From: Latilactobacillus sakei subsp. sakei DSM 20017 = JCM 1157
GTDB lineage: Bacteria > Bacillota > Bacilli > Lactobacillales > Lactobacillaceae
NCBI RefSeq assembly: GCF_002370355.1
Contig: NZ_AP017929.1
Location: 248,001-312,000, forward strand
Length of the DNA stretch: 64,000 bases
Reading direction: 5' to 3'
Shown: positions 1 to 13,276 of the stretch, in pieces
Numbering within the stretch: position 1 is the stretch's first letter
Layout: each line of letters opens with the position of its first letter
Notes under the pieces: model-generated
What the model saw: only the letters and a program-made list of their open reading frames with translations
What the model was told of the DNA's origin: nothing
The model's database searches: none
Program-made: the position numbers and the translations under genes

Positions 1-1937
1 GCTTGAACGTATAAAATATCTGGTACTGTTGCTGCACTCTTTTGATAATCATGTTTGATGTGCGCACAGAAATGATTCATCGTACGACGAACCAGATAAA
101 CGAAATCATTATCGCTATGCTTTTGCTTCAAGCGATTTTCTAGAACCGTATCGAGATAATGATCAATCGTATCTGTCACTTCATTATTAAGTGCTAATAA
201 ATCATCCCGCATTACTTCACGTTGTTTAATCTGTTCTGACAATTCAGGGTTTTCGGCAATTCGCGCATCCCGGAAACGGCGTTGTTGTTCATGCGTAATC
301 ACGCGATGACTTGTATGCCACAATACTTCCTTTTTCCAATGCTTAATAGAATGTTTCATTCGCAAGGTAAAGTGATTACGTTTTGATTCGACCAGTACGC
401 GTCGTAATATTTTGTCATAAATATTAACGATTTCTGGACTATAGCGATTATTAACATCGTCACAATGAAGGAAGTTATCCACGACTTCCTTAGTTTCACT
501 CAATAATGCATTATAGTTAGCAGTCGACTGCGCGCGATCCACTGTTAATCGATTGCTCTTTTGTGATTGGAGCTGATCCGTTAGTGCTTCGCGAACGGCA
601 TGATCTTCAATTTGAGAACGCATTTGTAAAATAACGTAATCGACCATCTTATTGCGGATATGATCCAAATCGGCCATCGTATAAGCTTCCGTTTTTTGTG
701 GCAACTTACGTGGCAGCACAATCGAGCTGACCACCATACTGATTAAAATGACGAAAGTCGCGATCGCAATTAATTCGTCCCGATATGGAAAGGCATGCCC
801 TGCAATCGTATTTGGCAATGAGAATGCCATCGCTAACGTCACTGTACCGTGAATCCCACTGACTGCGAATAAACGGGCAAAAAATGGCCGCTCATCACTT
901 TTTCGATCACCAAAGAAAGCTGAAATTGAAGCACTATCCCCACGTAATGCCCAAACATAGCGCACAATCCACATGACAACGTAGATTAAAACACTGACCC
1001 CTAATAAAGCGGCAGCACCCTGCCAACCCATTTGCGTCACATTTCGAGCAACTTCTGGTAACGAAATCCCTAAAATTAAGAAAACAAAGTCATTGAGAAT
1101 ATCCGCTAGAATATTCCAAATTGTTCGTGAAGTGAGTTGAACGTTAGTTGATGTTAATCGTAAACGATCAGCTTCCCAGTTATGTTCAATCCCGGTTGCG
1201 ACCACCGCTAAGATTCCGGAAACGCCAAAATGTTCTGCTAATAAGTAAATCGCAAATGGCGTCAATAAACTAATCGGAATCGTCGTTAATTCCGGATTTT
1301 TACCATGTCGATTCAAGTTAAAGCGAAGCATTACCAATAAGACCCCGCCAATAATACCGACGACCACCCCACCAACAGCTACAAATAGGAAGTGTCCAAT
1401 CCCTTCAACAACCGAGAACGTCCCTTTTGAGAGCACTGACAAAGCAAGGTCCAGCATCACTAACCCGGTCGCATCATTAAATAGCGATTCAAGTTCGAGT
1501 GCTTCACCGACACCCTTTGGCATATCATTGTTACCGGTCATTGATTTGACCGCGACTGCATCGGTCGGTGTGACGATTGCGGCCAGCGCAAGCGCCAATG
1601 GGAATGTCCATTGGGCCTCAATTTGCTTAGTCATAACGCCAACTACCGCTGCTGTAACAACGGCTAAGACAACCGAGAGTAGGAAAATCCCTCGGAATCT
1701 TTTACGAATATTGGCAAACGATTGCTTTTGCCCATCGATAAACATCAACGGTGCAATAATCAGTAACATGAAAAATTCAGGTTCCAACTGAAAGTTGTGG
1801 AACACTGGCATAAACGATAGGCCCCAGCCCATCGCAATTAATAAAAAGGCTTCTGGTATCCGTGGTACAAGTTGCTTGACCACGTTGACCACGATGACGC
1901 CGACTAACAGTAGCGCCACTAGGTAAAATTCATTCAT
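1..1937 (-). CDS. Na+/H+ antiporter, CPA1 (NhaP/YjcE-like) family, C-terminus cut by window edge
   Basis: A membrane cation/proton exchanger for pH and sodium homeostasis. The frame is open from the ATG at 1937 to the window edge (at least 645 residues). The first roughly 400 residues are a string of hydrophobic segments with CPA1-type features: a TPTDAVAVK stretch near residue 110 and SGIHGTVTLAMAFSLP near residue 375. A long hydrophilic cytoplasmic tail rich in charged residues follows, typical of the long bacterial CPA1 exchangers. A GGAG site lies just upstream of the chosen ATG; a second ATG lies two codons downstream. The gene is monocistronic as far as visible and faces a strong hairpin at 2017-2065. 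Ion specificity (Na+ or K+) cannot be read from the sequence. Confidence 0.9.
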   Translation of the reverse strand, partial: MNEFYLVALLLVGVIVVNVVKQLVPRIPEAFLLIAMGWGLSFMPVFHNFQLEPEFFMLLIIAPLMFIDGQKQSFANIRKRFRGIFLLSVVLAVVTAAVVGVMTKQIEAQWTFPLALALAAIVTPTDAVAVKSMTGNNDMPKGVGEALELESLFNDATGLVMLDLALSVLSKGTFSVVEGIGHFLFVAVGGVVVGIIGGVLLVMLRFNLNRHGKNPELTTIPISLLTPFAIYLLAEHFGVSGILAVVATGIEHNWEADRLRLTSTNVQLTSRTIWNILADILNDFVFLILGISLPEVARNVTQMGWQGAAALLGVSVLIYVVMWIVRYVWALRGDSASISAFFGDRKSDERPFFARLFAVSGIHGTVTLAMAFSLPNTIAGHAFPYRDELIAIATFVILISMVVSSIVLPRKLPQKTEAYTMADLDHIRNKMVDYVILQMRSQIEDHAVREALTDQLQSQKSNRLTVDRAQSTANYNALLSETKEVVDNFLHCDDVNNRYSPEIVNIYDKILRRVLVESKRNHFTLRMKHSIKHWKKEVLWHTSHRVITHEQQRRFRDARIAENPELSEQIKQREVMRDDLLALNNEVTDTIDHYLDTVLENRLKQKHSDNDFVYLVRRTMNHFCAHIKHDYQKSAATVPDILYVQ

Positions 1938-2016
1938 ATTATAATCTCCAATAGCTAACAAATATTGATATATTATGCACTAAATTGTTGCTCTTTTCTA
2001 CTATTATAACCCAAAA

Positions 2017-2065
2017 CCAAAAACAGAGTAGTGTCCAATTGATTCGGACGCTACTCTGTTTTTGG
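2017..2065. terminator. Bidirectional rho-independent terminator-like hairpin
   Basis: Two 20-nt arms (2017-2036 and 2046-2065) pair almost perfectly around a 9-nt loop. They begin with CCAAAAACAGAG and end in CTCTGTTTTTGG, giving A and T tracts on both sides. It sits between the antiporter promoter region and the end of the ABC exporter gene, so it more likely ends transcription arriving from the exporter operon on the minus strand. Confidence 0.7.
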
Positions 2066-2084
2066 AAGAGCTAAAATAATCAGT

Positions 2085-2218
2085 TAATGACGCACGCTTT
2101 TTTAAACGTGCTTTCATTAACAGCTTCTTCCGCTTAGCGCTATGCCGCAAACGAACGACACTATCGTTCATTCACGTCATTGTGCTAATGCTCGGAAGCT
2201 GACCGTTAATGACACACT
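2085..2218. repeat. Imperfect fold-back element downstream of the ABC exporter
   Basis: This non-coding stretch holds nested inverted similarities: CAGTTAATGACGCACGC near the left edge against GTTAATGACACACTC at the right edge, AGCTTCTTCCG against CGGAAGCTG, and a small central hairpin. A motif from it (CGGAAGAAGCT, then about 9 nt, then AGCACGTTT, minus strand) recurs at 58091-58125. It may be a degenerate dispersed intergenic repeat. No coding potential is seen. Confidence 0.4.
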
Positions 2219-3970
2219 CTAGTCTTGATTAAATTGTGTCTCCACATATTCTCGATAGAGTTCATGGTTAGCAACTAATTCTTGATGTTTACCCGCACCT
2301 GAAACGTGTCCGTTTTCGATGAAGTAAATCTGATCTGCATCGACAATTGTACTTAAACGGTGCGCAATGACGAGGGTCGTTCGACCTTCCATCAAGGTTT
2401 CTAAAGCTTTTTGAACCATTGCTTCTGATTCAGAATCTAAGCTGGCCGTTGCTTCATCTAGCATCAAAATCTTAGGATCGCGTAAAAAGGCGCGCGCAAT
2501 TGCCAATCTTTGCCGCTGACCACCCGAAACTTTAACACCCCGAGTACCGACTTCTGTATCAAGGCCTTCAGGCATCTCACGCACAAACTTTTCAGCAAAG
2601 GCTAACTGCAATACAGCCCATAATTGTGCGTCTGCGTATTCGCCGGTTAACCCATAAGTTAAGTTATCTCGAATTGTCCCCGCCATAATAGCTGAATCCT
2701 GACTGACGAAACCGATTTGTTTCCGCCAATCCGCTAAGGAAACATCGTTAATTGACGTTTCGCCAATCTTGATTGCACCCTGATTTGGTTCGTAATACCG
2801 TTCTAATAAGCTGAAGATTGTCGATTTTCCGCCACCGGAAGGGCCTGCAAAAGCGACTACCGTATTAGGTTTCGCTTCAAATGATAAATCATGTAAAATC
2901 GTTTGATCATCTTCATAACCAAAATCAACTGATTCAACTTTCAATGTTTGACCTTCGACATCTACCGCCGTTCCATGATCAAAATCTTCTTCAGATTCTT
3001 GCATCAATTCTTGAATCCGTTCTGTCGAACCACTAGCCTTTGAGAGCGTTGTAAAGAATTGCCCTAGTGTTGCGGCTGGCCCCATTAATTGGAATAAGTA
3101 CATTAAAAATGAGAACATCGCGCCAATTGTCATTGTGCCTTGAGCAACTCGCGCTGACCCATAAGCCAAAATACCAACAATTAAGCCCATCATGACCGCG
3201 GTCATAATCGGACCCGCAACAGAATCATAAATGGCTTCCCGTAAACCAATCTTATAAAGGCTACCAATAGCTGTTTGCCCTTGTTGGCTGGCTTGTTGTT
3301 CTGCATTTGATGATTTGACTAAGCGGATTTCGCTCAATGTTTCATCCGTTTCGCCGTTGAAACGCGCTAACTCATCTTGGCGGGTGTGGCCAATGGCATG
3401 TGACTTCTTCGCAATTGGTAACATCACAGCCATAACCAATGGCACTGAAAAGGCCATGATTAAAGTCATTTTCCAATCCATGAAGAGCATAATAGCGAAT
3501 GCCCCCACAATTGTGAAAATGGCTGTTACTAACCCGGGAAATGATCGTGATAATAAATCTTTGATCTGAGTTGAATCATTCACCAACCGTGATGTCATTT
3601 CGCCCGACTTCACGTCATCAAAATAACTCACTCTAAGATGCAATAATTTATGCCAAATGTTATTCCGTAATTTCTGGATAACATCCTCCCCGAAAAAACC
3701 GAGTAGCGATCCCGAAGCGGCACTGATCACCGCACTCAAGATGAATAAAACAACAATCCCAATCAACATGTAAATATTAAATTGTTTTGAAAAACTATTG
3801 ATCAATTGTTTAGCGTAACTAGGAACCGCTAACTGAACACCAGTTGCAACTAGCCCTAATGCTAAACCCAAGAACAACTGCCAATATTTAGGTTTTGTAT
3901 TCTTAATTAAACCTAGAAAATCTTTGAAACTAAATTGACTTTTAGATGGTGCGACTCTCATTTGTTGCAT
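2219..3970 (-). CDS. ABC multidrug exporter half-transporter (LmrA/BmrA type)
   Basis: A 583-residue fused TMD-NBD exporter that would work as a dimer to expel hydrophobic drugs or lipids using ATP. About six membrane helices occupy residues 30-310. The ATPase domain follows with Walker A GPSGGGKST (near 375), a Q-loop in IGFVSQD, signature VSGGQRQR, Walker B ILMLDEATASLD and H-loop IAHR. AGGAGG lies 8 nt upstream of the ATG. It is the second gene of a two-gene operon, 12 nt after a MarR regulator, which suggests drug-responsive derepression. The substrate is not predictable. Confidence 0.93.
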   Translation of the reverse strand: MQQMRVAPSKSQFSFKDFLGLIKNTKPKYWQLFLGLALGLVATGVQLAVPSYAKQLINSFSKQFNIYMLIGIVVLFILSAVISAASGSLLGFFGEDVIQKLRNNIWHKLLHLRVSYFDDVKSGEMTSRLVNDSTQIKDLLSRSFPGLVTAIFTIVGAFAIMLFMDWKMTLIMAFSVPLVMAVMLPIAKKSHAIGHTRQDELARFNGETDETLSEIRLVKSSNAEQQASQQGQTAIGSLYKIGLREAIYDSVAGPIMTAVMMGLIVGILAYGSARVAQGTMTIGAMFSFLMYLFQLMGPAATLGQFFTTLSKASGSTERIQELMQESEEDFDHGTAVDVEGQTLKVESVDFGYEDDQTILHDLSFEAKPNTVVAFAGPSGGGKSTIFSLLERYYEPNQGAIKIGETSINDVSLADWRKQIGFVSQDSAIMAGTIRDNLTYGLTGEYADAQLWAVLQLAFAEKFVREMPEGLDTEVGTRGVKVSGGQRQRLAIARAFLRDPKILMLDEATASLDSESEAMVQKALETLMEGRTTLVIAHRLSTIVDADQIYFIENGHVSGAGKHQELVANHELYREYVETQFNQD

Positions 3971-3982
3971 AATAACAACCTC

Positions 3983-4534
3983 CTACCAAGGGAATCGTGA
4001 ACGATTCCAATCGCCGTGATTTTGATGACGCATATGGTGCCCGTATTCGAAAAAGGCTGAATCAAACTGTGTTTGTTGTACATTATTAGCAATTTTGCTT
4101 AAAATCACTCGTAATTCATTGATTTCAGATTCGCTTAAGCCAGCCAAAATTGTTTCTGATAATTTATCAGTTTCCAAATCACCTTTTTCGATTGAGTCCC
4201 GTCCTTTATCCGTAATGAAAATGAGGGAAACGCGTTTATCTGCTGCTGATGCTTGGCGTGTAACATAGCCATCTTCTTCAAGTGCCTTAACTTGCAAGCT
4301 CACTGAACTAGGACGAATATCTAGTAATTCTGTAATTTCAGCATTCGTTAGCCCATCTTTAGCGGCCAATAAATTCAATAATCGTGATTTACCCTTCGTA
4401 TTCATAAAATCGCGCCGTCTTTCTTTGCCGACCGTCATCCATGCCGATGCCACAAAATACCGCGATTGAACGAGTTTAGCGAATAACGCCATGGTTTCTT
4501 GTGTTTCATTTGTCATATTGATCACTGCTTTCAT
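3983..4534 (-). CDS. MarR-family transcriptional regulator
   Basis: A 183-residue winged-helix regulator, likely repressor of its own operon and the downstream ABC exporter. The HTH core spans about residues 50-110 (LLAAKDGLTNAEITELL, then SSVSLQVKALEEDGYV), with a D-K-R wing motif in ASAADKRVS. The C-terminus is unusual, ending HHMRHQNHGDWNRSRFPW, rich in His and Trp. An alternative ATG at 4516 (MTNETQE) is about as likely a start; neither has a strong ribosome site. Inverted AACCTAAC elements upstream (4559-4614) are the probable operator. Confidence 0.88.
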   Translation of the reverse strand: MKAVINMTNETQETMALFAKLVQSRYFVASAWMTVGKERRRDFMNTKGKSRLLNLLAAKDGLTNAEITELLDIRPSSVSLQVKALEEDGYVTRQASAADKRVSLIFITDKGRDSIEKGDLETDKLSETILAGLSESEINELRVILSKIANNVQQTQFDSAFFEYGHHMRHQNHGDWNRSRFPW

Positions 4535-4558
4535 AATTAGTTAGTTTTGATATCGGTT

Positions 4559-4614
4559 AACCTAACGAAAATTAGTTTAACGCGTTAGTTAGGTTGTGTC
4601 AGCAAAAACCTAAC
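4559..4614. promoter_or_regulatory. Candidate MarR operator: three AACCTAAC/GTTAGGTT boxes
   Basis: Perfect 8-bp boxes occur at 4559-4566 (AACCTAAC), 4588-4595 (GTTAGGTT) and 4607-4614 (AACCTAAC), covering the expected promoter region just upstream of the marR-ABC operon. Regular inverted spacing upstream of a MarR gene fits autoregulation. The assignment is an inference. Confidence 0.55.
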
Positions 4615-4623
4615 AATTAATTT

Positions 4624-4658
4624 TAAAAAAAGTTGGCACAGTATAAACTGCCCCAACT
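4624..4658 (-). terminator. Rho-independent terminator of the MFS-SDR-MerR operon
   Basis: On the minus strand, AGTTGGGGCAGT and ACTGTGCCAACT pair around a TTAT loop, followed by seven T residues. It lies 7 nt past the MerR stop codon. Confidence 0.85.
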
Positions 4659-4665
4659 TCAGTGA

Positions 4666-5067
4666 TTACTGATCAGCTCTATTTTTTTCAACCTCTCTTA
4701 ATTCTTCTTCTGTGACTGCCATATGATCTTCATAGTGATCAACCTTCCAACGCAGATGGTCAATTGCCGTTTGAAGGTCATCGCGCTTTTCTTCCATAAT
4801 TGCGATTTGTTCGTTCAACAGTTTAAACTGCTGAGCTGTATTATCTTCTTGGGCATCAAATAAACGAATATATTCCTTAAGCGCTTCGATACTCATCCCG
4901 GCTGCACGCATTGTCTTTACGAAATTAATTCTTCTAATAATTCGGTCGTCAATCGCTCGCACGCCAACATCGTTGCGATCAATCGCTGGGATTAAGCCCT
5001 CTTTTTCATAATAACGAATGGTTGTCGCGGTAACGCCTGTTTGTTGACTCGCTTCTTTAATATTCAT
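4666..5067 (-). CDS. MerR-family transcriptional regulator
   Basis: A 133-residue regulator with the MerR N-terminal HTH (KEASQQTGVTATTIRYYEKEGLIPAIDR) and a C-terminal coiled coil (about 80-125). It has no C-terminal Cys cluster, so metal sensing of the classical type is unlikely; it resembles the AdhR/YwnB-linked MerR regulators. It is the last gene of an MFS-SDR-MerR operon, 14 nt after the reductase. The operon promoter at 7051-7081 has the stretched spacer typical of MerR activation. Confidence 0.9.
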   Translation of the reverse strand: MNIKEASQQTGVTATTIRYYEKEGLIPAIDRNDVGVRAIDDRIIRRINFVKTMRAAGMSIEALKEYIRLFDAQEDNTAQQFKLLNEQIAIMEEKRDDLQTAIDHLRWKVDHYEDHMAVTEEELREVEKNRADQ

Positions 5068-5081
5068 CTCACGTAACTCCT

Positions 5082-5681
5082 TTATTGTGGCCGGTTAATG
5101 CCGACACTTGTTCGTGCATATAATTGCTCGTCTTCAAGCACCCGCCGGACTAAATCAGCAATTGCCCAGTGAGAAACGTCATGCCCGCCAAAAGGTTCAT
5201 TGCGGCCAGTCACTTCATAATCATGGCTACCTTGATCAAACCAACCGGGTCGAACCACAGTATAATTCAAAGTACTCTCCGTGACAATATCCGCGGCTTT
5301 GCGATAGGCTTGCAACATCCCATTAGAGGCCAGATTACCCGAAGCACCAATGCTAGCTAGAATTTCATTATAAATCCCCATAGAAGCAATGAAAACCAGT
5401 TTATGAATCTGCAATTTAGTCATCGTTGTCACGACTGCCTTGGCTACTTGGGGCAATTGACCACTGACCGCTACAAAAAGAGCATCTTGATTACGCATTA
5501 CTTTTTCGAGTTGCACGAGATTGGTCGCGTCTCCTTGAACCCACGTGACGCGTTCTTGATTAGGCTGATTAACGTGGCGCGCTAATAAAGTGAGTTGCGC
5601 ATCCGTTTCGTCTAATAAATGTGCGGTAACTTCTGAACCAATTGAACCTGTTGCACCAATAATTAAGATTTTTTTCATCAT
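5082..5681 (-). CDS. NAD(P)-binding atypical SDR (NmrA/YwnB-like)
   Basis: A 199-residue Rossmann-fold protein with the dinucleotide motif GATGSIG at residues 9-15. It lacks a clear YxxxK active site, and has VVRPGWFD in the region used by the atypical SDR (NAD(P)H-binding, PF13460) family. The substrate is unknown; such proteins often respond to redox or electrophile stress alongside MerR regulators. Its start overlaps the MFS stop by 4 nt (ATGA), implying translational coupling. Confidence 0.85.
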   Translation of the reverse strand: MMKKILIIGATGSIGSEVTAHLLDETDAQLTLLARHVNQPNQERVTWVQGDATNLVQLEKVMRNQDALFVAVSGQLPQVAKAVVTTMTKLQIHKLVFIASMGIYNEILASIGASGNLASNGMLQAYRKAADIVTESTLNYTVVRPGWFDQGSHDYEVTGRNEPFGGHDVSHWAIADLVRRVLEDEQLYARTSVGINRPQ

Positions 5682-7007
5682 TCAGACTCCTTTTTAAGTG
5701 TTGGTAAAATTAAGCCGATCACCGCGAGCAACGCACCAATCAAGAGAACGGTCGCTAACCCCATTGCCACGTGGTAACTTGTTAGGCCGTTTTTAAAAGT
5801 CGCTGAAACAGCCACAATAAACGACATCCCGATTGAACCCCCAATTTGATGGACCATGTTGACCACGCCCGAAGCTGCGCCAGCATCTGCAGGTAACGTA
5901 TTGGCAACACCGGCGACCGTTAATGGACTGAGTGTTAAACCTTGTCCAATCCCCATCAAGATCATGGGAACCGCGATACCTAGCGCATAGCCAACTTGCT
6001 CTGAGAAAAAGCCTAAGGCACACATCCCAATTGCGGTCTTTGCAATCCCCACGGTTAGTAATTTCGTATTACCAAAGCGCGTTGTTAATTTTGAAACTTG
6101 CAAGGCAACGATGAAATTAACCACCGTTAAGGGGAAAAAGCCAATCCCTGCTTGAAGGGGCGTAAAACCTAAATGGGTTTGCATAATTTGAGGTGTCAAA
6201 AACCACATACTCAACATTGCACCCAGATAGAAGAAGCGCGCAATATAGCCCCCTAGTCGTTCGCGATCAGCAAACAAGCGCAATGGCATCATTGGTTGTT
6301 TCGTTCGTGCTTCTTGCCAGATAAACGACTGCTACTAACAATGCTAGTAAGCGACCTTGTTGGCCAACTAGGCTATAAACAAGTGCCGTCATCCCAATAA
6401 TCGACGTCAGTGCACCGATTAAATCTAATCGCTTAGCTTGTGTGGCTTGAGTGGTTGGTATGAAAAGAACCGTTAAACCAATCATAATAATCGCAATCGG
6501 TACGTTGATGAAAAAGCCGTCCCGCCAAGATAGTAGACTGGCAAAAATACCACCAATAACTAACCCAATACTAGCACCAATACCAGCTGTGTCACCATAA
6601 GCCGCAATCGCGCGTGTTCTTGCTTCGCCTGAAAAACTGTCCATTAAGAGTGCCAAAGTCGTTGGTGCCAAGATTGCTGAACCAATGCCTTGAAATGCCC
6701 GGGCTAAAATAATCATCACCGCACTATTGGCAAGGCCAACTAATAATGACCCTACCGCGAAAACTGTCAGTCCAATCATGAAAACCCGCTTACGGCCAAT
6801 AATATCACCAATACTACCGCCAAGTAATAACAAACCACCAAACGTTAGTGAGTAAGCATTTGTGACCCACGATAATGTTGTTTGACTTAAGTTTAATTCG
6901 GCGGCAATTTTAACCGTCCCTGTAAAAATAATTGAATTATCCAATAAAATCATAAAATAACTGATGAGGATAATCGCTAAAATAACCTTCTTGTTTGTCT
7001 TTTTCAT
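5678..7007 (-). pseudogene. MFS drug exporter (DHA2-like), frameshifted
   Basis: Two reading frames make one 14-helix-type MFS transporter. The N-terminal part (start 7007) carries helices 1-7, with the GRKRVF loop motif and DNSIIFTGTVKIA. It reads through about 6325 and then loses frame, ending at 6267. The C-terminal part resumes in a neighbouring frame around 6290 (FIWQEARTKQPMMPLR) and carries the remaining helices to 5678. The shift is near 6320-6330 in a run reading GTCGTTTATC on the coding strand; removing one T or adding two restores it. The N-terminal start is placed at the ATG preceded by GGAAG. Either the exporter is inactive or there is a base error. Confidence 0.85.
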
Positions 7008-7050
7008 TTTAATAACTTCCATTTCGTTTAATCTCTAATCAACAAAATGA

Positions 7051-7081
7051 AGTATAGACCTTAAAGTACACTTCAAGACAA
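7051..7081 (-). promoter_or_regulatory. MerR-type promoter with 19-bp spacer and dyad operator
   Basis: On the minus strand, a -35 TTGTCT (7081-7076) and a -10 TATACT (7056-7051) are separated by 19 bp. The spacer contains CTTGAAGTGTACTTTAAG (7077-7060), an inverted repeat with one mismatch. Long spacers with a central dyad are the hallmark of promoters activated by MerR proteins through DNA untwisting. The regulator is probably the MerR at 4666-5067. Confidence 0.8.
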
Positions 7082-7112
7082 GGGCTATTTTTAAATTAAT
7101 TAATTTATCATT

Positions 7113-7126
7113 TGATAACGTTTACA
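7113..7126. promoter_or_regulatory. cre-like catabolite-repression site upstream of the beta-glucoside operon
   Basis: TGATAACGTTTACA matches the CcpA cre consensus TGWAANCGNTNWCA at all but one position. It overlaps or adjoins a possible promoter (TTGATA at 7112, TATAGT at 7136, 18-bp spacer), so CcpA binding would block initiation when preferred sugars are present. Confidence 0.65.
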
Positions 7127-7154
7127 TAAATAGCTTATAGTAATCATATAAATA

Positions 7155-7183
7155 GCGTGTTACTGATTCGATCAGGCATGACC
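7155..7183 (+). promoter_or_regulatory. RAT antiterminator site 1
   Basis: This ribonucleic antiterminator target has GTGTTACTG, ATTCGATCAGGCAT and ACC in the order of the BglG/LicT RAT consensus. Its 3' end overlaps the left arm of the terminator at 7180-7231, so binding of the antiterminator excludes the terminator and permits expression of the antiterminator gene. Confidence 0.85.
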
Positions 7184-7232
7184 TACTATCTCTTCACACA
7201 TATAGACTGTGTTGAATTAGTGGGTCTTTTTC
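7180..7232 (+). terminator. RAT-controlled leader terminator 1
   Basis: GACCTACTA (7180-7188) pairs with TAGTGGGTC (7218-7226), followed by a T tract, just before the antiterminator gene. It overlaps RAT 1, giving mutually exclusive structures. Confidence 0.8.
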
Positions 7233-7259
7233 TTGCCGTGCAAAAAAGAGGAGAGTAAG

Positions 7260-8117
7260 ATGAAATTTCAAAAAAATTTTAATAATAATGCTGCCCTCGT
7301 TGAAGACGGCCAAGCGCTTGAATGGATTGTAATCGGCAACGGTGTTGGTTTTGGCAAACACCCTGGCGACTTGGTCGATGAATCAAAGATTGAACGCCGT
7401 TTTATCGCAACCGGTTCAAAGGGGTTCGATGCAACCCAAGTTCAGGCACTAACAGAAATCAATGCAAAAATGCTAACCATTATGTCCGAAATCGTTACGT
7501 TAGTTGAGCCAGCATTAGATACTAAGATTAACGATCGCCAATATCTGATTCTAGCGGACCATCTCCAATTCGCCGTTAAACGCATCAACGCCCATGTCAC
7601 GTTAAACGATCAATCATTACTCTGGGAATTACGTAATTTATTTCCAACTGAATATAAAACTGCGCAGCAGACTATTCAACTGATCAATCAAAAATTAGGC
7701 TTCAAACTACCTGATGGTGAAGCAGTGCCCCTCACTTATCATTTTGTAAATATCAAAAACGGCGACAGTGAAATCGAAGACACGATGACCATGGCCAAGT
7801 TGGTCGCTAACATCATTGGTATCGTCCAAAAAAACTACGGCATTGTGCTAGACGAAGAGTCGTTCAATTACAGTCGCTTCATCTCCCATCTTCGCTACTT
7901 CATCATTCGACGTCTCAAAAAGACGCAAGAAACAGACACACAACTTGATCCGGCACTACTTGCTATGATGATCACACGTTATCCACAAGCGTATCAAGTT
8001 GTCCAACAAATTACGGCATTTTTGAAACTTGAGATAGATTGGGCCTTACAATCCGACGAAGAAGTTTACTTATTATTGCATATCTGGCGTGTCACCCAGC
8101 ATCAACAAACTGAATAA
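7260..8117 (+). CDS. bglG: BglG/LicT-family transcriptional antiterminator
   Basis: An RNA-binding antiterminator for the beta-glucoside operon. Residues 1-55 form the CAT RNA-binding domain (FNNNAALVED, IGNGVGFG), followed by two PRD domains with regulatory histidines in ADHLQFAVKR, YHFVN, ISHLRYF and LLLHIWR. These are phosphorylated by HPr (activating) or the cognate EII (inhibiting) in the family. The start is the ATG at 7260, preceded by AGAGGAG; a longer in-frame start at 7233 lies within the terminator arm and is rejected. The protein would bind both RAT sites, at 7155 and 8121. Confidence 0.94.
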   Translation: MKFQKNFNNNAALVEDGQALEWIVIGNGVGFGKHPGDLVDESKIERRFIATGSKGFDATQVQALTEINAKMLTIMSEIVTLVEPALDTKINDRQYLILADHLQFAVKRINAHVTLNDQSLLWELRNLFPTEYKTAQQTIQLINQKLGFKLPDGEAVPLTYHFVNIKNGDSEIEDTMTMAKLVANIIGIVQKNYGIVLDEESFNYSRFISHLRYFIIRRLKKTQETDTQLDPALLAMMITRYPQAYQVVQQITAFLKLEIDWALQSDEEVYLLLHIWRVTQHQQTE

Positions 8118-8120
8118 AAT

Positions 8121-8152
8121 GGTGTGTTACTGATTCGATCAGGCATTAACCC
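8121..8152 (+). promoter_or_regulatory. RAT antiterminator site 2
   Basis: The core (GTGTTACTG through AGGCAT) is identical to RAT 1 over 23 nt. It sits between the antiterminator gene and the PTS gene and overlaps the left arm of the following terminator. Confidence 0.87.
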
Positions 8153-8205
8153 AGTTAACGAATGCAACCTATTTTTAGGCTGTATTCATTAGCTGGGTTT
8201 TTGTT
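8148..8205 (+). terminator. RAT-controlled terminator 2 before the PTS gene
   Basis: AACCCAG and CTGGGTT form the base of a long stem, with AATGCAACCTA and TAGGCTGTATT extending it, followed by TTTTG and TTTT. It stops transcription before the permease unless the antiterminator holds RAT 2. Confidence 0.85.
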
Positions 8206-8236
8206 TTAACAATTATTAATCTAAGGAGGTACTATC

Positions 8237-13138
<4,902 letters not shown>

Positions 13139-13145
13139 AACATAG

Positions 13146-13177
13146 AAAAAGCCCCCGACTTTTGTCAGGGGCTTTTT
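13146..13177. terminator. Bidirectional terminator between bgl operon and pepN
   Basis: AAAAAGCCCC(C)GAC and GTCAGGGGCTTTTT pair around TTTT. It lies between the convergent GH1 copy and pepN and serves at least the plus-strand operon. Confidence 0.88.
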
Positions 13178-13276
13178 CTTATACTGTAAAAATAAATCGG
13201 TCGAATGCTTGCGTAATCCCAACATAATTGTTATCGGCAGTAATACAACATGCACTTTTGCGATAAAATCGTTTAA

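Noticed and set aside
1528-1791. Plus-strand 87-codon frame inside the antiporter gene
   Set aside because: It is antisense to a well-supported CPA1 coding region, has no ribosome site and resembles no known protein.
6267-6330. Programmed ribosomal frameshift in the MFS gene
   Set aside because: No clear slippery heptamer with a downstream structure was recognised at the junction, and MFS exporters are not known to use one; a simple indel is more likely.
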